Counted from the stretch's first letter, positions 44,833 through 53,689 are shown. The stretch: 64,000 nucleotides of DNA from Acinetobacter rongchengensis (GCF_003611475.1 NZ_RAXT01000009.1:34640-98639), one strand, 5' to 3'. A program made the numbers and translations. Notes: a model not told the origin generated them from the letters alone.

Positions 44833-45255
44833 ATGCACGATTATTTATTGGCGTTCTTGGGTGGGCTTTTACTCGGAATATCTGTTGTAGGCTACTTATT
44901 TTGCAATGGTCGAATTGCAGGGATTAGCGGCTTAATTGCTCAGGTATTGAATCCACAAACGATGTTCAAAACACCTGCAATATGGTTTCTATTGGGTTTA
45001 TCGATCACTCCATTTTTCTATGGATGGATTTTTAAACCACAGATTGCCATGGTGGTTACGAGTCCAATCCTTTTAATTTTTTCGGGTTTATTGGTTGGAT
45101 TCGGCACCAGCTTAGGCTCAGGTTGTACCAGTGGGCACGGAATTTGTGGAATCAGTCGCTTATCTAAGCGCTCTATTGTTGCAACGAGTATTTTTATGTT
45201 GGCTGGATTTATAACGGTTTATGTTATTCGTCATGTGATAGGTGTTGCGCTATGA
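44833..45255 (+). CDS. pmpA: YeeE/YedE (DUF395) membrane protein PmpA
   Basis: A 140-residue protein with about four membrane segments, of the YeeE/YedE sulfur-transport family. GSGCTSGHGICGISRLS near residue 97 has the conserved cysteines thought to relay persulfide or thiosulfate sulfur. In bigR operons pmpA and pmpB are adjacent half-transporters. There is no strong ribosome site. Its TGA overlaps the pmpB ATG (ATGA). Confidence 0.83.
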   Translation: MHDYLLAFLGGLLLGISVVGYLFCNGRIAGISGLIAQVLNPQTMFKTPAIWFLLGLSITPFFYGWIFKPQIAMVVTSPILLIFSGLLVGFGTSLGSGCTSGHGICGISRLSKRSIVATSIFMLAGFITVYVIRHVIGVAL

Positions 45256-45662
45256 AAAATATTTTAGCTTTGGTTTTTGGTGGATTATTTTCAATAGGGC
45301 TTATGCTTTCAGGTATGTCAAATCCAGCGAAAGTCATTGGTTTTTTAGACTTATTGGGAGATTGGGATGCCAGTTTAGCATTTGTAATGCTTGGCGCGAT
45401 TGCCGTAGCATTTTTTCCTCTTCAAAAAGCCATACGCAAGCCTGTGACGATTTTTAATGAAACGATTCAACTTCCTGAAAAGACTCAATTGGATCAAAAA
45501 TTAGTTTCGGGTGCTTTTATTTTTGGTATCGGTTGGGGAATTGCAGGGATTTGCCCCGCACCCGCTTTGACACTGATTGGTTTGGGCTATGCACAAGTGC
45601 TGTATTTTATTGTCGCCATGTTACTGGGTATATTGATTCAGCGTCAGGTCGCAGGAGCATAA
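45252..45662 (+). CDS. pmpB: YeeE/YedE (DUF395) membrane protein PmpB
   Basis: A 136-residue membrane protein paired with PmpA. GLMLSGMSNPAKVIGFLDL near residue 16 and GIGWGIAGICPAPALTLIG near 95 are the family motifs; the CPAP Cys is conserved. Together PmpA and PmpB correspond to the two halves of the larger YeeE protein. It overlaps pmpA by 4 bases and is 3 bases before blh, so the three genes form one operon. Confidence 0.83.
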   Translation: MKNILALVFGGLFSIGLMLSGMSNPAKVIGFLDLLGDWDASLAFVMLGAIAVAFFPLQKAIRKPVTIFNETIQLPEKTQLDQKLVSGAFIFGIGWGIAGICPAPALTLIGLGYAQVLYFIVAMLLGILIQRQVAGA

Positions 45663-45665
45663 GCA

Positions 45666-46544
45666 ATGATTCGTCCATTGGTGCAAGATTTTTTTGATGA
45701 ATCGAGCCATACCTTTAGTTATGTGGTTAGCGATCCTGAGACGCAGTGTTGTGCAATTATTGACAGTGTTTTGGATTATGACGCAGCATCAGCAACCACA
45801 TCAACCCATCATGCAGATCAAATCATTGATTACATTCAAAAACAGCATTTAACAGTACAGTGGATCCTTGAAACGCATGTTCATGCAGACCATTTAACGG
45901 CGTCACAATATTTAAAAGCGCAGTTAGGTGGGAAAATTGCAATGAGTGAAAAAATTGCAATTGTTCAGGATACGTTTTCTCATATTTATCATATTGATAT
46001 TAAATCATTAAATGCTCGTCAAGCATTTGATTATCTATTTAAAGATCAAGAAGTTTTTAAAATAGGGGCGTTAGAGGCATATAACATTCCGACACCTGGT
46101 CATACACCAGCGTGTTTGAGTTATGTGATTGGTGATGCTGTTTTTGTCGGCGATACGCTGTTTATGCCAGATTATGGAACTGCTCGATGTGATTTCCCTA
46201 AAGGAAGTGCATCTCAACTTTATGATTCTGTGCAACACATTTTTGAATTACCTGAAAATATGCGCATGTATTTGTGCCATGACTATTTACCTGAATTGGC
46301 CAACGCTAGGCAAAACTATATGTGTCAAACAGATATAAAAACACAGCGGATGGAAAATATTCATATCCATAGCGGTGTTCATAAACAAGCATTTATCACA
46401 ATGCGTGAACAACGTGATGCAAGCTTATCAATGCCTAAACTGATGTTAGTTGCTATTCAAATTAATATGGTAGGTGGACAGTTTCCAATGCCAGAAACGA
46501 ATGGGATCAGTTATTTAAAATTGCCTTTTAACTATTTTAAATAA
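45666..46544 (+). CDS. blh: Metallo-beta-lactamase-fold persulfide dioxygenase Blh
   Basis: A 292-residue protein of the ETHE1/Blh branch of the metallo-beta-lactamase fold. THVHADHLTA near residues 71-80 is the metal-binding HxHxDH set; PTPGHTPACLSYVIGD near 147 and VGDTLFMPDYGTARCDFP near 160 complete the site. Such enzymes oxidise glutathione persulfide to sulfite and glutathione. There is no rhodanese domain. It ends the pmpA-pmpB-blh operon and acts with BigR and the SulP-type transporter in sulfide detoxification. Confidence 0.85.
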   Translation: MIRPLVQDFFDESSHTFSYVVSDPETQCCAIIDSVLDYDAASATTSTHHADQIIDYIQKQHLTVQWILETHVHADHLTASQYLKAQLGGKIAMSEKIAIVQDTFSHIYHIDIKSLNARQAFDYLFKDQEVFKIGALEAYNIPTPGHTPACLSYVIGDAVFVGDTLFMPDYGTARCDFPKGSASQLYDSVQHIFELPENMRMYLCHDYLPELANARQNYMCQTDIKTQRMENIHIHSGVHKQAFITMREQRDASLSMPKLMLVAIQINMVGGQFPMPETNGISYLKLPFNYFK

Positions 46545-46737
46545 CTGTTTTATAAAAATATTTAATAAGAATGATTGGGCTTAAATATTAAAGGTTGGTT
46601 AAATTGAATTTTTTCCAACAAAATCGCTTAAATTTAAGTATCGATAATTCTCCTCAACCCATCAAAAACATGAAAAAACGCTTGTAAAGTCTGTGAACAG
46701 AGAGTATTGTGAATTTAATACAGATTTTACGAACGAC
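46545..46737. other. Upstream region of the DAHP synthase leader
   Basis: The space between blh and the first leader ORF. A candidate promoter is TTGTAA at 46682-46687 with TATTGT at 46705-46710, 17 bases apart, giving a start near 46717 and a leader of about 20 bases before the first leader codon. I see no terminator directly after blh. Confidence 0.4.
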
Positions 46738-46800
46738 ATGAAGATGTTAAAGCAACCATTAATCGCTACTTCTTATTATTTTTGGCAATTCTTTAGATAA
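46738..46800 (+). CDS. Aromatic leader peptide 1 of the DAHP synthase operon
   Basis: A 20-residue peptide, MKMLKQPLIATSYYFWQFFR, with Tyr-Tyr-Phe-Trp at codons 46774-46785 and Phe-Phe at 46789-46794. Six of the last eight residues are aromatic, which chance would rarely give. It ends exactly one base before segment 1 of the attenuator. The ribosome site is weak. The role is to sense charged aromatic tRNAs by ribosome stalling, as in trp and phe leaders. It is likely a real leader because structure and peptide agree. Confidence 0.82.
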   Translation: MKMLKQPLIATSYYFWQFFR

Positions 46801-46879
46801 TTGCCTGAAGTCGTTCGGGCAATGAATTAGTTGCCCATCAAAGTTAATACCTGATCGGCAACACCGATCAGGTTTTTTT
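46801..46879 (+). promoter_or_regulatory. Four-segment attenuator of the DAHP synthase gene
   Basis: Segments TTGCC (46801-46805), GGGCAA (46817-46822), TTGCCC (46831-46836) and GGCAA (46857-46861) can pair three ways: 1:2 (with GAA/TTC extending the stem), 2:3 (six pairs), and 3:4 (TTGCC/GGCAA plus ATCA/TGAT with one mismatch). Segment 4 overlaps the terminator's left arm (CCTGATCGG 46850-46858), so 3:4 excludes the terminator at 46850-46879. A ribosome stalled at Tyr-Tyr-Phe-Trp leaves segment 1 free and permits 1:2 and 3:4, so reads through; a ribosome reaching the stop masks segment 1, leaving 2:3 and the terminator. Confidence 0.8.
46850..46879 (+). terminator. Attenuator terminator before the DAHP synthase gene
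   Basis: CCTGATCGG at 46850-46858 pairs perfectly with CCGATCAGG at 46864-46872 around a CAACA loop and is followed by seven T residues. It stands 175 bases before the gene and can stop transcription in the leader. Confidence 0.9.
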
Positions 46880-46929
46880 ATACCTTTTTATTTTATAAAC
46901 TTTTTGATTTGAGACATTTGGAGAACATC

Positions 46930-47019
46930 ATGATGACATTGAATAACCTATATTTTAGCAACTTTTATTGGACTTATTTTGGTCAGCCACGTTCGAATAG
47001 ATCACATACGCTCAAATAA
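46930..47019 (+). CDS. Aromatic leader peptide 2 of the DAHP synthase operon
   Basis: A 29-residue ORF (ATG 46930 or 46933) with a strong TTGGAGAA ribosome site. Its core LYFSNFYWTYF has eight aromatic residues in eleven. It lies downstream of the attenuator terminator and ends 35 bases before the gene start. A 5-base hairpin (GGACT 47026-47030, AGTCC 47037-47041) lies just before the gene's AAAGGA site, and TTTTGG at 46977-46982 inside this ORF can pair with CCAAAG (47040-47045) that includes part of that ribosome site. It may therefore control translation in addition to the upstream attenuation. Confidence 0.72.
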   Translation: MMTLNNLYFSNFYWTYFGQPRSNRSHTLK

Positions 47020-47054
47020 AAGTAAGGACTGTCGAGAGTCCAAAGGAATACATC

Positions 47055-48110
47055 ATGAATGCTTTAAATATCGCTTTACAACAAAATCAAAGCCAAGAAA
47101 TTGAACTTAGTTTACCAAACGATTTGAAAAGAAAATTTTCATTAAGTCATCGCTTGGCGGTTCAAATTGCACAACAACGCCAAACCATACAAAATATACT
47201 CAATGGTAGTGATCCTCGTTTATTGGTGATTACTGGGCCATGTTCAATTCATGATGAAAAAGCAGCACTCGAATACGCAGAAAAATTAAAACAAATTCAA
47301 AGTAAAATTTCAGATCAAATCTTTTTAGTAATGCGTGCTTATATTGAAAAACCACGAACTACAATCGGCTGGAAAGGTTTTTTATATGACCCAAATCTTG
47401 ATGGTTCATCTAATATGCAATTGGGCCTAGAAAAATCACGCCAACTTTATTTAAACATTATTGAAATGGGCCTGCCAATTGCCAGTGAAATTTTGAGTCC
47501 GATGGCGACAGCTTATTTTGATGATTTATTGGCTTGGGGTGCAATTGGTGCACGTACCAGTGAATCTCAGATTCATCGTGAAATTTCAAGTCATATGCCT
47601 TTCAGCATAGGCTTCAAAAATGGCACAGATGGCTCAATTCAAATCGCAATGGATGCGATTCAATCTGCCAGTCATGCGCATCAATTTTTGGCAATGAGTC
47701 AAAAAGGTACACCATGTATTTTGCAAAGTCAGGGTAATCCTTTACCCCATTTAATTTTACGTGGCGCAAACCATGGGCACAATTATGATGCTGAATCTAT
47801 TCAGCATATTCGAGACCAATATCAAGGTCATTTACCTGCTTTGGTGATTGATTGTAGTCATGGCAATAGTGCAAAAGATCCACTTAAACAGCCTTTGGTT
47901 CTACAACAGATTATTGCAGAAAGACACATAACACAGGTACGTGGTGTGATGTTAGAAAGTCATTTACTAGATGGAAACCAAAAGATTTCATGTGATATGA
48001 CTTATGGTCAGTCGGTGACTGATGGTTGTTTAGGATGGGAAAAAACAGCGCAATTGTTGTTGAATCTTGCTGAACAATTATCCACGAAACCATTATTACG
48101 CACAGCTTAA
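47055..48110 (+). CDS. aroG: Class I DAHP synthase (AroF/G/H type)
   Basis: A 351-residue cytosolic enzyme that makes DAHP from phosphoenolpyruvate and erythrose 4-phosphate, the first step of the shikimate pathway. VITGPCSIHDEKAALEYAE near residue 57 and KPRTTIGWKGFLYDP near 97 are class I motifs; IDCSHGNSAKDP near 263 is also conserved. AAAGGA lies 7 bases before ATG. The isoform (Tyr-, Phe- or Trp-sensitive) cannot be told, so the symbol is provisional. Two leader peptides and an attenuator precede it. A shared terminator with gcvH follows. Confidence 0.92.
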   Translation: MNALNIALQQNQSQEIELSLPNDLKRKFSLSHRLAVQIAQQRQTIQNILNGSDPRLLVITGPCSIHDEKAALEYAEKLKQIQSKISDQIFLVMRAYIEKPRTTIGWKGFLYDPNLDGSSNMQLGLEKSRQLYLNIIEMGLPIASEILSPMATAYFDDLLAWGAIGARTSESQIHREISSHMPFSIGFKNGTDGSIQIAMDAIQSASHAHQFLAMSQKGTPCILQSQGNPLPHLILRGANHGHNYDAESIQHIRDQYQGHLPALVIDCSHGNSAKDPLKQPLVLQQIIAERHITQVRGVMLESHLLDGNQKISCDMTYGQSVTDGCLGWEKTAQLLLNLAEQLSTKPLLRTA

Positions 48111-48128
48111 CTTGAAAATTTTTGCAAA

Positions 48129-48158
48129 AAAAAAGATCAGATGAGTCTGATCTTTTTT
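48129..48158. terminator. Bidirectional terminator between DAHP synthase and gcvH
   Basis: AAAAAAGATCAGA at 48129-48141 pairs with TCTGATCTTTTTT at 48146-48158 around TGAG. The A and T runs make it a good terminator on both strands for two convergent genes. Confidence 0.85.
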
Positions 48159-48187
48159 AAAGCACTATTATTATCTTGAATAAAAGA

Positions 48188-48562
48188 TTATAAACCTGCT
48201 TCGTATTCAGTATTGCTGAGTAATTTTTCAACATCAGCAATATTGTCAGGTTTGATTTTATAAATCCAACCTTTGCCGTATGGGTCGTCATTGACGAAAT
48301 CAGGATCATCTTCTAAAGCTGTATTAATTTCAACGACTTCGCCTGAAACGGGAGCATGAATATCTGATGCAGTTTTCACAGATTCAACCACACCTGCTTG
48401 TGCACCTGCAGTGACATGGCTACCTACTTCTGGCATTTCCACATAAACTAAATCACCTAACGCATCTTGGGCATGATCAGAAATACCAGTAATCACAAGA
48501 TCACCTTCAATTTTTACCCATTCATGTGTATTTGCATACTTCAAATCTGAAGGATGATTCAT
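48188..48562 (-). CDS. gcvH: Glycine cleavage system H protein
   Basis: A 124-residue lipoyl carrier protein of the glycine cleavage system. The lipoylated lysine is Lys63 in [10 protein letters not shown], and the family opening [14 protein letters not shown] is present. AAGGAG precedes ATG. gcvT and gcvP are not adjacent, so the subunit genes are scattered. Convergent with the DAHP synthase gene. Confidence 0.95.
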   Translation of the reverse strand: MNHPSDLKYANTHEWVKIEGDLVITGISDHAQDALGDLVYVEMPEVGSHVTAGAQAGVVESVKTASDIHAPVSGEVVEINTALEDDPDFVNDDPYGKGWIYKIKPDNIADVEKLLSNTEYEAGL

Positions 48563-48670
48563 AATGACTCCTTAATATGACAATTTGTTTTTGTTAAGCG
48601 TTATACAGGTTTTTCAGTGAAAACAAAAAGCAGAGATACTGATAACCTTATTCATTCAAGCAAATAATGC

Positions 48671-49702
48671 TTATAAATACGGATCTTTACGCCAACTGCT
48701 CGGACTACGGCCGCTCCAACGCTTAAAAGCTCGGCTAAAATTTGCGACATCACTATAGCCCAATTCATCTGCGATTTGCTCAAGTGTATAGTCAGTTCGT
48801 GAGAGTAGCGATGTTGCATGTCGATAACGAACTTCATCCACCAATGTTGAAAATGAAGTGCCTTCAGCAGCCAACTGCCGCTTTAGGGTTCGATCTGACA
48901 TATGTAGCCGGTCAGCTACATTTTCAATACTTAAATAATGTTGTTCTGAATGGGTCAAAATATCACGTACACGCATCGCCAAACGACGTCTTTCACCCAA
49001 TGCAGAAAGCTCAGCTTCACATTGGTTGATTGCAATTTGACTGGCAATCGGGTCTGCATTGACCATTTTCAAACCTAAATAAGCCTTGTCAAAACTAGCA
49101 ATAAGATGAGGTTGGTCAAAGCTCATGTTATAGCGAGACGCCAATTTAACCATATATTTATCAAAACCTTCTGGTTTTGGAAAATCAAAATCGATATCGC
49201 CGTGTAACTCTTCTATGCCTGTCAAAGCCTTTGCCATCGTCATGATACCAAAGGTTAAGCCCATAACGATTTCTGTACGTAAAGGTTCTATGTCGATATC
49301 ACACTGCAATTGTAGTGTGGCTTTTTCGCCAAAAGTAGAGAAATACAATTGTAAAAAGGGCATGCGTAACTGAATAAATCGGTTTGCGAGCACCAATGCA
49401 TCGGTAATATCGTGAGCCGTCATGATGGCATAGCCAATAAACCCATGAATTGAAATACGCATTTGCGTACCCAAGTGATAACCAAGGGTGGTTTCCCCAG
49501 TCAATTTTAATGCATGCTTCACCAATTCATTGGCAAGAGGCGTTGGAATCCTGCATTCAGGCTCTGCCAATTGTTCACTGGTAAAGTTAAAAGGTGCAAA
49601 AAGTGTTTCTGCGCTATAACCCCAACGAGAAACAATATCTAATAATAATAGTCCATATACACCAGGAATTCCCTGATCTTGGCGACCTGAGACTGTCTTC
49701 AT
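48671..49702 (-). CDS. AraC-family regulator with arabinose-binding-like N-domain
   Basis: A 343-residue regulator. The N-terminal region (GVYGLLLLDIVSRWGYSAE and the conserved ETTLGYHLGTQMR) is the AraC N-terminal type seen in OruR/PchR-like proteins; the C-terminal 100 residues carry the two helix-turn-helix units (SIENVADRLHMSDRTLKRQL, YTLEQIADELGYSDVANFSR). It is near MaoC and acyl-CoA dehydrogenase genes, so it may control lipid or fatty acid catabolism, but no operator was seen. Confidence 0.84.
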   Translation of the reverse strand: MKTVSGRQDQGIPGVYGLLLLDIVSRWGYSAETLFAPFNFTSEQLAEPECRIPTPLANELVKHALKLTGETTLGYHLGTQMRISIHGFIGYAIMTAHDITDALVLANRFIQLRMPFLQLYFSTFGEKATLQLQCDIDIEPLRTEIVMGLTFGIMTMAKALTGIEELHGDIDFDFPKPEGFDKYMVKLASRYNMSFDQPHLIASFDKAYLGLKMVNADPIASQIAINQCEAELSALGERRRLAMRVRDILTHSEQHYLSIENVADRLHMSDRTLKRQLAAEGTSFSTLVDEVRYRHATSLLSRTDYTLEQIADELGYSDVANFSRAFKRWSGRSPSSWRKDPYL

Positions 49703-49798
49703 TTGCTATCCGTTGCTCTCAACATGTGCTTCACTTTAATGAATTATATTGTCATGGAATATCTAAAAAATTCTAAATATTGTAAGACAAATTTAGAA

Positions 49799-50248
49799 TT
49801 AATGAGCATCAAAATGACGTTTGAATACCACAATTTTTGTGGTTGATATCAGCAGAATATCACCGTGTTGATTTTTCGCCTGAGTCACATAAGTCACAAT
49901 AGCACGATCATTTTTAGTTCTTGATGGCGTAATAGAAACAATTTCGACTTCAACATGAATTTTATCGCCAACGCGGGTTGGTTTAGGCCATCTCAAACTT
50001 GATTCAGAGCCAATTAAACCATAAGCAACAGGGAAGCATTCTGTCCAAAGACGCATGGTTACAGCAGAGGTGTGCCATCCACTTGCTGCCAGACCTTGAA
50101 AAATAGGATGATCTTTGGCTTTTTCGATATCGGTATGAAAAACTTGCGGGTCGTATTTTTGAGCAAATTCCAAAATTTCTTCAAGTGTCATTTCATATTC
50201 ACGGCTAACAAAATGATCACCGATATTGATATCTTCTAAATACAACAT
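49799..50248 (-). CDS. MaoC-family (R)-enoyl-CoA hydratase-like protein
   Basis: A 149-residue hot-dog-fold protein of the MaoC family. FAQKYDPQVFHTDIEKAKD near residue 28 has the Asp and His that form the active site, and GLAASGWHTSAVTMRL follows near 57. It hydrates (R)-enoyl-CoA, linking fatty-acid breakdown to other routes. It has a weak ribosome site. It is single, next to an AraC regulator. Confidence 0.8.
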   Translation of the reverse strand: MLYLEDINIGDHFVSREYEMTLEEILEFAQKYDPQVFHTDIEKAKDHPIFQGLAASGWHTSAVTMRLWTECFPVAYGLIGSESSLRWPKPTRVGDKIHVEVEIVSITPSRTKNDRAIVTYVTQAKNQHGDILLISTTKIVVFKRHFDAH

Positions 50249-50500
50249 GATTTAAATGTTCCTTTAATTTGGCACAACGTATAAATATATGACTTTAAAT
50301 ACAACTGTATAACAGAACCTTCGTCTTATAAAAAGCTTAGGTTTTTATATACTGGGCTTTTTGTGTAAGTCGAATTGTGATGAACATTTATTGATAAGAA
50401 GTTTCCTTTCCTGATTAATTGTGATCATTTTTTGACTTTTTAAAACCATCTATTTAGGGTCTGTTGACAATTCGTCTATGTTTGCGACTATGCGTATTTT

Positions 50501-51352
50501 TTAGGCATGCTGTGTGCTATTCAACATATTGATATAAACGTGTTGAGAATGTGCAGGAAGAGCAGCACGTTGTTCCAATAAATCAATACAGCGTAGCGTT
50601 AAATCAAATGATTGGTAGCAGCAGTGGGCAATCAATGCAAGGTGCTTTAATTGTTCATCGCTAATATTTTGAGGCTTTGTGAAATCTCGCACATACACAA
50701 TATCCGCTTCGAGTAATTGGTTGACTGCACGTAAAGGTTGATTTTGGTAGGTAAAAGGTGAGATTGGCCATTTTTTTACAGCTGCAAAACAATGCGGTAT
50801 AAACCCTTGGTTACGCAACTCAATGTCGATTTCTCCGAAACTGGGTTGATTTTCATAGAGAGTAATAAAAGATATTTCAGTTTGTATTGCAACAGCATTG
50901 CTAAGTTTTTGTTTGCCTGATTGAAAAACAGAAAGCTCAGTACCTTGTATATCGATTTTTAAAAAATCAACTACTTGGATTTCATCAATATCATCTAACT
51001 GATGGGTAGAAATAAAAACTCGTTCTAAGACAGTTGCATTGGCTTTTAATGCTAAAAAATTGTCAAATGTGTCTGGGTTAGGTTCAAGTAAACTGGTCAT
51101 ACCTGAATATTGGCACACTTTTAAAGTGTGTTGATTGCCATCACCAATTGCATAGGGGAGGTATTTTTCTAATTCAGTTTTTTGTTGATTGAGCTTTTCC
51201 AAAGCTTCAGGTTGAGGTTCGAAACCTGTAACTTTACATAATTTTGACTGTAAAAGTGTTTTATAAGGTGGATCACCATCTATAGGATTTGCACCAATAT
51301 CCACAATTTCTGTTAAACGCTGTGGTTGTAATAAGTTAATCAGTTGATGCAT
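50501..51352 (-). CDS. FkbM-family methyltransferase
   Basis: A 283-residue SAM-dependent methyltransferase. VDIGANPIDGDPPYKTL near residue 18 is an FkbM-like SAM loop and DFLKIDIQGTELSVFQSG near 128 the second motif. FkbM proteins usually methylate sugar or lipid hydroxyls; the substrate is unknown. No glycosyltransferases are near, so it looks out of its usual context. Confidence 0.8.
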   Translation of the reverse strand: MHQLINLLQPQRLTEIVDIGANPIDGDPPYKTLLQSKLCKVTGFEPQPEALEKLNQQKTELEKYLPYAIGDGNQHTLKVCQYSGMTSLLEPNPDTFDNFLALKANATVLERVFISTHQLDDIDEIQVVDFLKIDIQGTELSVFQSGKQKLSNAVAIQTEISFITLYENQPSFGEIDIELRNQGFIPHCFAAVKKWPISPFTYQNQPLRAVNQLLEADIVYVRDFTKPQNISDEQLKHLALIAHCCYQSFDLTLRCIDLLEQRAALPAHSQHVYINMLNSTQHA

Positions 51353-51418
51353 ATCATGTCCATAAGGTTATTTTTATATCTGATCATTATTGATGATGAA
51401 AACACACATATTTCTAGT

Positions 51419-51757
51419 CTAAATAAATGCAAAAGGAAATTTGTGTAGATAATCGGCTTCAACCTCAAGTTCTAAAATTGTTTCTGAATGTTTGATTGTT
51501 TTCTTCATCATTTCACCTGCCTTTTTATAATCGGGATAAGTATCGCTGTTTAGCAGATTAAATTGAGTATTTTCCCAAATTTCCTGTGTAGGCCATTGTG
51601 CATAGCCAATATAATCGTCCGTTTTAGTCTCTTTATGCAGCCGTGAACCCAATGAACCGAGTAATAGATAAATACCTTCGGTACGTACTTTCCATGCACG
51701 TATAAAATCAGCTTCCATTCCTACATGTATCTTAAAACGATAAATGGCAATAAACAT
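51419..51757 (-). CDS. ABM-domain (antibiotic biosynthesis monooxygenase-like) protein
   Basis: A 112-residue protein with the ferredoxin-like ABM fold: MFIAIYRFKIHVGMEADFIR at its start and DYIGYAQWPTQEIWENTQF near 60. Such proteins are small monooxygenases or heme-handling proteins; function is unknown. ATG 51757 is preferred with AGAGAA upstream; an in-frame start at 51796 adds thirteen residues. Confidence 0.68.
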   Translation of the reverse strand: MFIAIYRFKIHVGMEADFIRAWKVRTEGIYLLLGSLGSRLHKETKTDDYIGYAQWPTQEIWENTQFNLLNSDTYPDYKKAGEMMKKTIKHSETILELEVEADYLHKFPFAFI

Positions 51758-51838
51758 ATGATTCTCTTTCTGATATTTCTGAATAAACACGACCAATAGC
51801 GTTAAAATTTATGAATGCTCTAAATTGAAAATCGTGTT

Positions 51839-52327
51839 TTATTTAATCGTTTTTAACATCCAAATTTCACAAGCATGGCTATGTCCAGTATTGCCTTTGG
51901 GGTGTTTTAAATGCTCAAAACCTAATTTTTCATAAAGTTTAACAGCTTGCCAAAGTTCTTTGGTGGTTTCTAAATAACATGATTGAAACCCTTGTTGCTG
52001 GGCAAACTCAAAACTTTTTTCAAGAATCTGCTTGGCAAAACCATAACCACGTATTGCAGGGGAGAAGTACATTTTTTGAATTTCAAGAATAGTTGCATCA
52101 CCTGCTAATGGTGAAAGCCCGCCACCCCCATGAATCCGCCCAGTTTCATCTTCAATGACCCAGTATTGCGCATTCGCTTGATTATAGACATCATATAGAT
52201 TATCTAAAATTGGATCTGCCACAGCAAAACCTGATTCAGGTGCTAAACCAAATTCTTGAGAAACATCACGAATAATTTGAGCGATTGCTGCATTATCCTT
52301 GGCTTGAATTGGCCTAATTTTAAACAT
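51839..52327 (-). CDS. GNAT-family N-acetyltransferase
   Basis: A 162-residue acetyltransferase. The acetyl-CoA region reads KMYFSPAIRGYGFAKQILEK near residue 90, where GYG replaces the usual G-x-G-x-A, and the C-terminus has LYEKLGFEHL. The sequence VIEDETGRIHGGGGLSPLAG is also typical. The substrate is unknown. It lies upstream of, but not clearly in an operon with, the acyl-CoA dehydrogenase genes. Confidence 0.78.
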   Translation of the reverse strand: MFKIRPIQAKDNAAIAQIIRDVSQEFGLAPESGFAVADPILDNLYDVYNQANAQYWVIEDETGRIHGGGGLSPLAGDATILEIQKMYFSPAIRGYGFAKQILEKSFEFAQQQGFQSCYLETTKELWQAVKLYEKLGFEHLKHPKGNTGHSHACEIWMLKTIK

Positions 52328-52489
52328 ATGAAAATCAATTCAAAAAGAGATGAATTTTTATAGCAAAAAAATCATCTCTTGTGGTGAGTTTAAAATTTAA
52401 CTGGTTAAAAGTTTGTCAGTTTTAAAACTTTCTCAAAACCTACTCCTATAATTTAGTTTGGTAATTAGGGCTCTTTAATAAGCAAAAAA

Positions 52490-53689
52490 CTATTTTAACT
52501 CGCTAGAAGTTTTACCTAATTCACGGCGCGCGATAATCAATTGCTGAATTTGCTGTGTTCCTTCAAAAATATCGAGGATTTTTGAATCACGAGCCCATTT
52601 TTCTAACAATTCTGTTTCGTTATAGCCAACACTTGCTGCCAATTCCACGCATTTTAGGGTAATTTCATTGCCGATGCGTCCAGCTTTGGCTTTGGCAATT
52701 GAAGCTTCACGTGAATTCGGTTTTCTATTGTCTGCCATCCATGTCGCTTTTATGGTTAATAAACGTGCAGCCTCCCATTCTGCTTCCATTCGATAAATTT
52801 GTGCTGCCAAGTTCGAAGTTTGTAAATAAGGTGTTGCATAATCTGGGTCAAGTTCATCTTTAAAAATTTCTTTAATCCGTTCTAAAGATGCTTTGGCACA
52901 ACCGATCGCCATTGCAGCAACCAAAGGTCGAGTATTGTCAAAGGTTTCCATCACACCAGCAAAGCCTTTGGCAACATCAATTTCAGCATTTCCCAGTAAA
53001 TTAGCAGCGGGAACACGACAGTCAATAAAGCTGATTGCAGCAGTATCAGAAGCTTTAATTCCCAATTTATGTTCTAGTCTTTCAACTTTCATCCCTGGTG
53101 TGCCTTTCGGTACCACAAAAGATTTAATTGCAGCTCGTCCAAGTTTTTTATCTAAAGTTGCCCAAACTACAACTGAGTCAGCACGTTCGCCAGAGGTGAC
53201 AAAAATCTTTTCCCCATTGAGAATATAATCATCGCCATCTTTGGTCGCAGTAGTACGAATAGCCGCAGAATCAGAGCCACAACCTGGTTCTGTAATGGCC
53301 ATCGCAGCCCATGTACCTTTGAAGCGTTCTAGTTGTTCATCATTGGCAACAGCGGCAATAGCAGAATTTCCTAAACCTTGGCGTGGCATAGACAGTAGTA
53401 AACCTGTATCGCCATAACACATTTCAATAATACTTAATGCCGTACTCATATTGACGCCATTTTTATTACCTACTTGAACATCACCACGGACATTCACAGC
53501 AGCACCTGCATTCAGTCCTTCACCACCATCATTCATACCATCGAGTAGTGATGCCAACATATCCAATTCTTTGGGGTAAGCATGTTCTGCCTTGTCATAT
53601 TTACGTGAAATAGGGCGCAGTACATTGATTGCAGTTTCATGTGCTTGATCTAAAAGCACTTTAAATTTTTTGGGATTTTGTAAATTCAT
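52490..53689 (-). CDS. Acyl-CoA dehydrogenase with catalytic EGT motif
   Basis: A 399-residue FAD enzyme of beta-oxidation. MAITEPGCGSDSAAIRTTA near residue 131 is the flavin site, and the C-terminal ILDIFEGTQQIQQLIIARRE carries the usual catalytic Glu in EGT. The paired gene upstream lacks this motif. The two genes are 39 bases apart on the minus strand and may form one enzyme. AGGAT precedes ATG 53689. Confidence 0.88.
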   Translation of the reverse strand: MNLQNPKKFKVLLDQAHETAINVLRPISRKYDKAEHAYPKELDMLASLLDGMNDGGEGLNAGAAVNVRGDVQVGNKNGVNMSTALSIIEMCYGDTGLLLSMPRQGLGNSAIAAVANDEQLERFKGTWAAMAITEPGCGSDSAAIRTTATKDGDDYILNGEKIFVTSGERADSVVVWATLDKKLGRAAIKSFVVPKGTPGMKVERLEHKLGIKASDTAAISFIDCRVPAANLLGNAEIDVAKGFAGVMETFDNTRPLVAAMAIGCAKASLERIKEIFKDELDPDYATPYLQTSNLAAQIYRMEAEWEAARLLTIKATWMADNRKPNSREASIAKAKAGRIGNEITLKCVELAASVGYNETELLEKWARDSKILDIFEGTQQIQQLIIARRELGKTSSELK

